NCBI GenBank assembly: GCA_023250585.1
Contig: JAHFAK010000001.1
Location: 1 to 64,000, forward strand
Reading direction: 5' to 3'
Length of the DNA: 64,000 nucleotides
From: Deltaproteobacteria bacterium
GTDB lineage: Bacteria > Bdellovibrionota_F > JAHFAK01
In this document: piece by piece, positions 27,058 to 34,198 of the stretch
How positions within the stretch are numbered: the first letter of the stretch is position 1
Layout of the letters: the number at the start of each line of letters is the position of its first letter
Notes under the pieces: generated by a model
The model's input: the letters and a program-made list of their open reading frames with translations, nothing else
Database searches by the model: none
What the model was told of the DNA's origin: nothing
Position numbers and translations under genes: made by a program

Positions 27058-28626
27058 TTATCGTAAAAAAACCTTTTCAAAAGGATCTTTAAAAATTTTA
27101 TTAAACAACTTACTGATAAGCGCCTTAAGAGATGCCTCCATACGAGACTCTTCTTTTTTTCCCATCACAATATTAAACAGGGGTTTGAAAAATCTTTGTG
27201 GACGTCTCACAAAGCTCACTGAATAAAAAAGCAGAAGACCAAAAATACGATACAAAGCTAGCTCTCTATGAGAAATATCATCCGACCATGATACTGATTT
27301 TGAAATATTTGAGGTTGTTGCTAAAGACCAGAAATACTCATCATGGTATTCGGGTAAACGTCCTGTAGCTCTTAAGTGATCATAGATTTCAGTTCCTGGA
27401 TATGGAATATATCCTGAGATAGTTGTTTCATGTACTCCCAACCATGCTATTTCTACTAAAAACTTCATTGTCTGCCATACTTCTCTATGCGTTTCTCCAG
27501 GAAAACCTAATATAGTATTACTCTTGATTACCATGCCTTTTTTAAGACATCCTTTCATTGATTTTTTCATAGAATGAAGGTTCACCTTCTTTTTTATTCT
27601 CGCAAGTACTGTAGGCGACCCACTTTCTGGGGCATAATTTAAATTACGGCACCCTGATGTATAAAGAAGTTCTGCAACTTCTTCATCAATCGCTTCTGAC
27701 CGTGTACCACTAGGCAGTTGCCAGGTAAATTGGTGTTTTCTTTTAAGAATAAGATTGCAAAATTCTACAATCCAATTTTTCTTAACAATTGCCGTGAGGT
27801 CATAAAAACTAAAATTTTCTGCTTTATACCGATCAAGATACAATTCCATTTCTGATAAAACTTTTTCAGGTTTTCGTGCAACCCATCGGGTACTCCACAT
27901 TTGAGGACTAGAACAAAAAGTACATTGATACGGGCATCCACGTGTGGCAAGCATCGGCATATTTCGACCACGATTAACGCCGTAACCAAAGTTGTGGTCA
28001 AGATATTCTTCTAATCGAATAAGATCCCATGCAGGTAGGGGTATATCATCAATATCATGTACTCGAAGATTAAAGAGATATTTATCAACGGGACCGGAGC
28101 GATGTGGCTTTATAGGATTTGATTTTGTAATAACAGCAGGAAGCCCTTCTCCGTTTTCACCTAAAGATAAAGCGCCTACAAGTCGAGTAAAATGCAACTC
28201 CCCCTCTCCTAATACACATGCATCGACTTCTTGAAAATTTTTTAAAATCCATGAAGCAGTAGCCGTTACATGTTCTCCCCCACAAATGATAGGCTTATGA
28301 GGGAATCGAAGCTTTAACTTTTTAATGACCTGATACGCAAGAGGCCACTCTACGGAGAACATAGCTGAAACACCAATGATATCGAAATTATCATCAACCC
28401 TTTCAACAATTTCATCAGGGGTAAGACCATGAATAATATGACGCCCATTATTAATAGGTGTCATTTGAAATATTGATTCTCCAACTGCATCGATAATTTT
28501 AACCTCATGTCCTGCTTCTCGTAAACTTGATGCAATATACCCAAGCCCAAGTGGTGGACACGTGGATCGAGACTGAACAAGTCTCACAACAATCATTGGA
28601 GGACGAATTAAGATAACTCGACTCAT
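27058..28626 (-). CDS. B12-binding-domain radical SAM protein (paralogue B)
   Basis: The 522 residues mirror paralogue A along the whole length: ILIRPPMIVVR, CPPLGLGYIA, CGGEHVTATASW, LATRGCPYQCTFC (C231, C235, C238), GTRSEAIDEEVAELL and APESGSPTVLARIKK. Both carry the same unusual C-terminal region with RPQRFFKPLFNIVMG. By eye about half of the positions are identical, so the two arose by an old duplication and have diverged, probably acting on different positions of one product. Its start overlaps the SDR stop by 1 base and its stop is directly followed by the PhyH-Rieske start. Confidence 0.9.
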   Translation of the reverse strand: MSRVILIRPPMIVVRLVQSRSTCPPLGLGYIASSLREAGHEVKIIDAVGESIFQMTPINNGRHIIHGLTPDEIVERVDDNFDIIGVSAMFSVEWPLAYQVIKKLKLRFPHKPIICGGEHVTATASWILKNFQEVDACVLGEGELHFTRLVGALSLGENGEGLPAVITKSNPIKPHRSGPVDKYLFNLRVHDIDDIPLPAWDLIRLEEYLDHNFGYGVNRGRNMPMLATRGCPYQCTFCSSPQMWSTRWVARKPEKVLSEMELYLDRYKAENFSFYDLTAIVKKNWIVEFCNLILKRKHQFTWQLPSGTRSEAIDEEVAELLYTSGCRNLNYAPESGSPTVLARIKKKVNLHSMKKSMKGCLKKGMVIKSNTILGFPGETHREVWQTMKFLVEIAWLGVHETTISGYIPYPGTEIYDHLRATGRLPEYHDEYFWSLATTSNISKSVSWSDDISHRELALYRIFGLLLFYSVSFVRRPQRFFKPLFNIVMGKKEESRMEASLKALISKLFNKIFKDPFEKVFLR

Positions 28627-29378
28627 TAGTCAGTTCTTCCTATATGATACCCGCCATCGACGGGTAATGTTACGCCCGTAATCCACGAAGAATCATCGGA
28701 AAGTAAAAAAAGTACTGCGCGAGCAATATCATGTATTGAACCAAATCTTCCTAAAGCATGACTCTTTTTCAGTGCTTCATGTTCGTCATCTGATAATGCT
28801 GATAGATAATTTTCTACCAATGGAGTTTCTACATACCCTGGGCAGACACAATTTGCTCTAATATTATGTTTAGCATAGTCAATAGCAATTGATTGAGTCA
28901 GCCCAACAAGACCCCATTTACTTGACATATACGATGCACGTTCTTTCAGTGCACAAATTCCTGCAATAGATGAAATATTGACAATACTTCCCGCGCCTAC
29001 CGAAATCATATGCTCAAGCGCTGCCTTAGAACAATTAAACACTCCGGTGAGATTTGTCGCAATGGTTTTTTCCCAATCATCAAAACTGGTATTTCCAAGA
29101 ACATTACGGGATGGGTTAATACCGGCGTTATTCACAAGTCCAGTGACAGCATGCCCCTCTTTTTTAAGATGTTCAAAAAGTTTTGTAACATCTTCGGGAA
29201 TGCTTATATCACATACATTGGTAATAAGTGACGAAGATCTTTTGAGAGAAGCTAATTTTTCTTCTGTACGACCAATAGCATAAACAGTTGCTCCTTCATG
29301 TACAAGATCATAGGTAATTTGTTTTCCAATACCTGAACCTGCACCGGTAACGACGATCGTTTTTTCTTTAAATCGCAT
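28626..29378 (-). CDS. Short-chain dehydrogenase/reductase (FabG-like)
   Basis: A classical SDR of 250 residues with VVTGAGSGIGKQI, NNAGINPS, NISSIAG and the YMSSK catalytic pair, ending in ITGVTLPVDGGYHIG. Such enzymes interconvert alcohols and ketones with NAD(P). It lies 2 bases downstream of the sugar-phosphate cyclase gene, so a cyclitol or keto-cyclitol is a reasonable substrate, but the family is too broad for an assignment. Confidence 0.92.
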   Translation of the reverse strand: MRFKEKTIVVTGAGSGIGKQITYDLVHEGATVYAIGRTEEKLASLKRSSSLITNVCDISIPEDVTKLFEHLKKEGHAVTGLVNNAGINPSRNVLGNTSFDDWEKTIATNLTGVFNCSKAALEHMISVGAGSIVNISSIAGICALKERASYMSSKWGLVGLTQSIAIDYAKHNIRANCVCPGYVETPLVENYLSALSDDEHEALKKSHALGRFGSIHDIARAVLFLLSDDSSWITGVTLPVDGGYHIGRTD

Positions 29379-29380
29379 AA

Positions 29381-30505
29381 CTATACATCTTGTTTCAATT
29401 TATTCCAATGATCAATCCAAATATTATCATGAGTATCAAAAAAACGCGTTAGGAAATTTTTTACTCTATCTGGTTCTACCATATAAAAAGGTGAACCATT
29501 ATTGTTATAGGGTAGTGCAATATCTTTAATAAGAACAAGACCTATTTTTTCGCTGGATGATTTTTTATCTCCTCGCATAAGCGCTGTTATAGCTTCTGCA
29601 TCGATTCCTTGCTGAACTCGTCTATTAAGAGCTAAACGATTCATAAGTATAACAACATAATCTTTGAGTTCTGATGAAATTATACTCTGCTCTACACTAA
29701 AAGTAAGAGCCATCATGATACCAGCAGCGATCGCATCTCCATGGCTTACCTCGTAATGAGAATATTTTTCAAGCGCATGGCCAAACGTATGCCCTAGATT
29801 GCTTGCTAATGGATCTTGTCGTCGTATCTTAATTCTCACATTAATTGTTTCTCGTACAATTTCTATCATTACATCATCCGATGGTACTTCTTTATAGGCC
29901 ATGAGAAGATCAAGAAGACGATGCGATCCGAGTAATCCATATTTAAATACCTCAGAAAATCCTTGTCTCATTTGATACGGTGAATTCGTATGAAGTAAGG
30001 TTACATTGTTGTATACAACACGAGGAAGATAGAGTGTGCCTAATAAATTTTTTGAGTACTCTGTATTAATACACGTTTTACCTGCAGTCGCTGCATCAGC
30101 TTGACCAATTAACGTCGTAGGAATCATCATAAGAGGAATGCCTCTCATATATACTGAAGCAAGAAATGAAATCGCATCAAGAATTGTTCCACCCCCAAGA
30201 GCAACAATTAAATCATCTCGCGAACATTTTAAATGAGCAAGATGATCAACTAAGAAAGCAAATGATCTAAGATCTTTTGATGCTTCTTCTGCTTTTAGAA
30301 ATATAATCCCTTCTAAAGGAAAAAAATTGTGCAATTTTTTTTGTAAAGCGGGTAACCACGTATTTCTCAAAGCTTCGTCACAAAAGACAATCACTTTTCC
30401 GGGTTGTTTTGTAAGAATATTAAGCGTAAGTTCATCAAAGCTTTTTGTTTTATCAAGAATAAAACGCACTGTTTGTGTCTCAGTAACTGATTCTTCAAAA
30501 ATCAT
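29381..30505 (-). CDS. DHQ-synthase-family sugar-phosphate cyclase, non-canonical
   Basis: This 374-residue enzyme has the DHQ synthase fold motifs: GGGTILDAISFLASVYMRG (from 104), PTTLIGQADAATAGKTCIN (K143), SKNLLGTLYLP, and metal ligands E185, H239 (NLGHTFGHA) and H255 (VSHGDAIA). It differs from AroB: the segment that normally reads DExExGLRxxLN before the GHTFGHA motif is shortened, so the conserved substrate-contacting arginine there is missing, and the LGTLYLP/VVYNN region is divergent. Relatives make 2-epi-5-epi-valiolone from sedoheptulose 7-phosphate, or 2-deoxy-scyllo-inosose. With SDR, kinase-like, GAPDH-like and CDP-alcohol genes around it, I favour a dedicated cyclitol cyclase. 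An AroB role in general metabolism is less likely. Confidence 0.85.
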   Translation of the reverse strand: MIFEESVTETQTVRFILDKTKSFDELTLNILTKQPGKVIVFCDEALRNTWLPALQKKLHNFFPLEGIIFLKAEEASKDLRSFAFLVDHLAHLKCSRDDLIVALGGGTILDAISFLASVYMRGIPLMMIPTTLIGQADAATAGKTCINTEYSKNLLGTLYLPRVVYNNVTLLHTNSPYQMRQGFSEVFKYGLLGSHRLLDLLMAYKEVPSDDVMIEIVRETINVRIKIRRQDPLASNLGHTFGHALEKYSHYEVSHGDAIAAGIMMALTFSVEQSIISSELKDYVVILMNRLALNRRVQQGIDAEAITALMRGDKKSSSEKIGLVLIKDIALPYNNNGSPFYMVEPDRVKNFLTRFFDTHDNIWIDHWNKLKQDV

Positions 30506-30519
30506 ATTTTCTCATGATG

Positions 30520-31230
30520 CTATAAGAGAAAGAGTTTTTCTCTTTCTCTTTGTTGTTCTATTTCTTTGATTTTATTGACTCGTGTAACAAAAGCATCAAA
30601 ATTGCCTTGTATAAGATTATGTTCGCCGAGTATCGAAAAAAGACGAGGCATTGTACTCATGTATATAGGGTCCATTTTTAAAAAATCAGCAGCAAAGTGG
30701 TAGCCTAATTGTTGAGGTTCCATGCATGAAAAAAAATCTTTTAAAATTTTTTTTTCATGCTCACACGCAAGTGAAAGACGTACATCATAGTAAGAATCTA
30801 CCCACGGTGGAGTAAAATCAACATAAGCCAGTTCGACTCCATTCCATACAAAGTTTTTAATGTGAGGATCAAAATTCAATCGAGCGTTTTGTGCTTTACG
30901 GAGAATACTAAAAATCCTGTCGAGAACTTTTTTTTCCGGGAGCAGATCATTAGGTGCTATTTTCCTCATATATTGTAAAATATTTGGACCTTTAAACTCA
31001 CATATATAGATGAGACGTTCTTGATTTGCTTCTGATTTATATATTTCTGGTACGGGAATTCCAGCACTTGTTAGTTTTGTAACGTAGTGAATAATAGCTT
31101 TCTCAAGATCACACCAGTGAATTCCCAAGTGAACATTTAGGCGAGTTTCCTTACGGATACATTCACGACCTTCAAAATGTACTGTAGAAAATTTAGAATC
31201 TTGAACGCTATAACGATTTAATTCTTCCAT
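30520..31230 (-). CDS. Small kinase-fold protein (APH-like, possibly DUF6206)
   Basis: The 236 residues show a reduced kinase pattern: a possible ATP lysine in ECIRKETR, a catalytic-loop-like NFDPHIKNFV with D121 and N126, and AYVDFTPPW with D138 in place of the DFG aspartate. The combination resembles small aminoglycoside-phosphotransferase-like proteins, and DFTPP recalls family DUF6206. It lies 14 bases before the sugar-phosphate cyclase gene and overlaps the GAPDH-like gene by 13 bases. A cyclitol or sugar kinase would fit; the assignment is tentative. Confidence 0.6.
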   Translation of the reverse strand: MEELNRYSVQDSKFSTVHFEGRECIRKETRLNVHLGIHWCDLEKAIIHYVTKLTSAGIPVPEIYKSEANQERLIYICEFKGPNILQYMRKIAPNDLLPEKKVLDRIFSILRKAQNARLNFDPHIKNFVWNGVELAYVDFTPPWVDSYYDVRLSLACEHEKKILKDFFSCMEPQQLGYHFAADFLKMDPIYMSTMPRLFSILGEHNLIQGNFDAFVTRVNKIKEIEQQREREKLFLL

Positions 31231-32267
31231 TGCCCAATATATCTTACTAAATCAACAACACGTGATGAATATCCCCATTCGTTGTCATACCACAAAACCA
31301 TTTTCAGATAATTGTGTTCATTCATATAAATCCATCGGTGATCTATGACAGCTGAATAGCTTGATCCAGTAAAGTCTGTAGAAACAAGCGCTTCTTTATT
31401 ATTAAAGAATATATTCCATTTCTGATTTTTTTCTTCCTCTTCAAATACTGATTGAATGGTATCAACATTGACTTTTTCCTCGAGCTCAACGGAAAGATCA
31501 GCAGAAGAAACAATCATTGTTGGAATACGATATGACATAGATAAAAATTTTCCCGTAAGGTTTTTAAGTACTTTACATGAAGCAGAAATTGCAGATGTTG
31601 TTTTTGGTATTAATGAATTCGTACTTCCTCTTCCTAACGCATAATGATCATGAATTTTCCCCGGCGTAGCATAAGAAATCGAAGGACCATCAAGGAGATT
31701 CTGATAATTTAACCATGGATGTAGGGTAGTCAAAAATCCATGTTTAATTCCAAATTTTTTATCGAGCACATGTGCTGTCGGTGAAAAAGCATTGGCATCG
31801 CAGATACTACTTGAAATAAGAAAATGACGTTCTGGCTTGAAATCATCATGATTAACTCCTAAGATAATTGCAATATCAACTTCATCTTCTTGAGGAGCAT
31901 TCGTAACAATGCAATGACGAACTCCTTGTGTTTTCAGTTTCCGTGCATTGATAAGATTCTGCTTAACCCCAGAAGAATCAATGACAATATCAACTCCTTC
32001 TTTATTCCATGGAACATCAGAAATATTTTCATGACGATACACGCGCAATTTTTTTTCGTTTCCTATAGTAATTGTATCTCCTGTTACTGCAATACTCTTC
32101 TCAAGACGTCCATATGTTGAATCATACTTAATAAGATAAGCAATATTATTAATATCTGGGTTAATATCGTTGATACAAACAATATCAATATCAGGATGCT
32201 CAAGCGTAATACGTAATACCGCTCGCCCTATTCTTCCTAGACCGTTAATACCTACTTTAAAACTCAT
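31218..32267 (-). CDS. Divergent glyceraldehyde-3-phosphate dehydrogenase homologue
   Basis: The ATG at 32267, preceded by GAAAGGAATTAAT, is the proper start; it opens MSFKVGINGLGRIGR. In 349 residues the GAPDH frame is complete: NAD-binding GINGLGRIGR, catalytic C156 and H183, and the ending WYDNEWGYSSRVVDLV. The active site is unusual: the normal SNASCTTNC reads SSSICDANA and THAYT reads TLHPWLNYQ, with a longer loop before ALGRGSTN. The enzyme probably oxidises or reduces another phosphorylated aldehyde rather than serving glycolysis. It is embedded between kinase-like and CDP-alcohol phosphotransferase genes, so a specialised role in the pathway is likely. Epd-type erythrose 4-phosphate dehydrogenase is one alternative. 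Confidence 0.88.
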   Translation of the reverse strand: MSFKVGINGLGRIGRAVLRITLEHPDIDIVCINDINPDINNIAYLIKYDSTYGRLEKSIAVTGDTITIGNEKKLRVYRHENISDVPWNKEGVDIVIDSSGVKQNLINARKLKTQGVRHCIVTNAPQEDEVDIAIILGVNHDDFKPERHFLISSSICDANAFSPTAHVLDKKFGIKHGFLTTLHPWLNYQNLLDGPSISYATPGKIHDHYALGRGSTNSLIPKTTSAISASCKVLKNLTGKFLSMSYRIPTMIVSSADLSVELEEKVNVDTIQSVFEEEEKNQKWNIFFNNKEALVSTDFTGSSYSAVIDHRWIYMNEHNYLKMVLWYDNEWGYSSRVVDLVRYIGQWKN

Positions 32268-32293
32268 ATTAATTCCTTTCGTAAAGAGCATTA

Positions 32294-32995
32294 TTATTGT
32301 ATATTCTTTGATCGAGGATAATTCAAGAAACTCATGCTGAGCCACAGTATTGATGAAATTCCATAAAAAATAGTTACAACAAATGAAATAACTTTTAGAT
32401 CCCACCCACAAACAATAGTGATTCCTAAAAAAAGAGGAAGTAAAGCTAACATAAACCGTACTGAAAGAAATGAATATTTGTTATAGTATAAATGAACAAA
32501 TGTTCCTATAAAACCTTGAGAAGGCATTTCTTTTACTGCCAGTGGAACAAAAATGATGAGCACTCCGCTTGAAAAAGCTGCGAGTAGAATTAAGTAATAG
32601 CTCTCTGTATAAATCCCAAAAAGGACAATGAGCATCAACCGAGCAAGATTACAGCCCAAATCATCAAGAAGGTGCCCAAGCATACTACAACTGTTTGAAG
32701 CTTTAGCTATAGGACCATCAGCAAAATCAACAAAGATAAGAAAATAAATGCAAAAGATTCCAATAATGGGAAGCAGAACTACTCCATTCATAGCTGTCAC
32801 AAGAAAACAATATCCAATGAACACAAGAAAAATTGCAGAAACATCAAGCACGTTGGCGGTTATCCCAATTTTGTAAGCAAAAAAAGCAAACTGCAGTGCA
32901 ATCCATTTCACAAGATTAGTCGTAAAATCAAATTGTTTTCTGTCAAAAACTGATCTTTCAGGAAACTGTTTAGCTGTAAATTGAGTAAATGTCAT
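32294..32995 (-). CDS. CDP-alcohol phosphatidyltransferase family protein with altered motif
   Basis: A membrane protein of 233 residues with about six helices and the CDP-alcohol motif: D90, D93, G94, A97, G107 and D111 are in the expected places of DxxDGxxAR(8)GxxxDxxxD. Two positions deviate: the arginine is K98 and the fourth aspartate, thought to act as catalytic base, is C115. Members join a CDP-activated alcohol and another alcohol, releasing CMP; examples are phosphatidylinositol and di-inositol phosphate synthases. The changes suggest either altered chemistry or loss of activity. It overlaps the GT4 gene by 4 bases. Confidence 0.85.
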   Translation of the reverse strand: MTFTQFTAKQFPERSVFDRKQFDFTTNLVKWIALQFAFFAYKIGITANVLDVSAIFLVFIGYCFLVTAMNGVVLLPIIGIFCIYFLIFVDFADGPIAKASNSCSMLGHLLDDLGCNLARLMLIVLFGIYTESYYLILLAAFSSGVLIIFVPLAVKEMPSQGFIGTFVHLYYNKYSFLSVRFMLALLPLFLGITIVCGWDLKVISFVVTIFYGISSILWLSMSFLNYPRSKNIQ

Positions 32996-34197
32996 AATGT
33001 AGTTCCTTCCATGAGTTCAAGAAAACGATCTGCTGAAATTGACCATGAATAATGCTTTTCGGTAATCGAACGGATATCTTCTGCTCGCATAACATACCTT
33101 TCTCGATTTCGACAAAAATCCTCTATTTTATTACCTATGCTTTGAGGATCACATCCATTAATAATCCACTCTTTGTTATAGCGCTTAAGAATTTCTGGAG
33201 TTGCCCCATTGTCAGTGCCAAGCACAACAAGTCCTGAGAGTAATGCTTCAACAGTTGCAAGACCAAATCCTTCAGCACCTTGCGTAGGAAGAATAAAAGC
33301 ATCCGCAACTTGATAGTAATGAGCTAACTCTATTTCAGAAATTCCACTGACAAGGCGGACAGAATCTTTTAGAGAAAGTGAGTCTATGTACTGACGAATT
33401 TTCGTTTCCATCACACCTCGTCCAACAATTATTATAAAAAATGAAACTCCTTTTTTTTTGAGCCCTGCAAGGGCTTCGACAAGTTTATCAACTCCTGTCC
33501 GAGGTTTCAAACCACGTGCTGTTATAAAAAGAATCTGCTCTAACGGAAGATTAAGTTCCTTACGAAGTTTTATCTTTAATGCATTATTAGTAATCGGAGT
33601 ATACAGTTTTTCATCTGCTCCACCTGGAACAATTTTAATCTTATCTTTAACTCCATTTCGGCCAATTGAAATACAACGATCACGTGCATACTCACTGTGA
33701 ACCAAAACAAGATCTGCTTTGCTAATAACTGAAATAGCAATGCGATCGAAAAAATGTCCAATAATCTGTACTACTGGATTTTTTGGATAATTATATAAAA
33801 GTTCCGAATAAACATCACTATGAAAATCATATATAATTTTTGCACGAGGCCACCATCGTTTTGGATTAAAACCTATCATCCACCATGGATTATGAACCCA
33901 CACAACATCTATATTTTCATACTGCGATGCCATCTTCTTCTGAGCACTATAGGATTGTACTGCAGTAACAAGAGGCCATAACATATGAGTGAGATCGCCT
34001 CTTTTAGGAATAGAAACTCGGAAATAGTGCATATTTTCGACTATTTCATATGAAGAATATTTATGACTGTATTTCCGGGTAAGTATAATAACTTCATGGT
34101 TTCGATATGCTAATTCTCGTGAAATATTGTATACAAGCTTAGGTAAGCCGCTATGGCGATCAGGATAAATTCCGGGTGTAAGAACAAGTATCTTCAT
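32992..34197 (-). CDS. Glycosyltransferase family 4 (GT-B)
   Basis: Starting from the ATG at 34197, just after the stop of the beta-helix gene, the 401-residue protein has LVLTPGIYPDRHSGLPKLV at the N-terminus and the retaining GT4 signature EGFGLATVEALLSGL in the C-terminal domain. Blocks between (IVPGGADEKLY, FITARGLKPRTGVDKLVEAL) are the usual donor-domain sequence. PimA- and PimB-like enzymes belong here; being first in the run with a CDP-alcohol phosphotransferase and a cyclase, it could glycosylate a cyclitol lipid. Donor and acceptor are unknown. Confidence 0.93.
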   Translation of the reverse strand: MKILVLTPGIYPDRHSGLPKLVYNISRELAYRNHEVIILTRKYSHKYSSYEIVENMHYFRVSIPKRGDLTHMLWPLVTAVQSYSAQKKMASQYENIDVVWVHNPWWMIGFNPKRWWPRAKIIYDFHSDVYSELLYNYPKNPVVQIIGHFFDRIAISVISKADLVLVHSEYARDRCISIGRNGVKDKIKIVPGGADEKLYTPITNNALKIKLRKELNLPLEQILFITARGLKPRTGVDKLVEALAGLKKKGVSFFIIIVGRGVMETKIRQYIDSLSLKDSVRLVSGISEIELAHYYQVADAFILPTQGAEGFGLATVEALLSGLVVLGTDNGATPEILKRYNKEWIINGCDPQSIGNKIEDFCRNRERYVMRAEDIRSITEKHYSWSISADRFLELMEGTTL

Positions 34198-34198
34198 T

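Noticed and set aside
29381-30505. Housekeeping 3-dehydroquinate synthase (aroB)
   Set aside because: The region before GHTFGHA lacks the ExGLR segment of AroB, and no other shikimate gene is near; kept as a family-level call.
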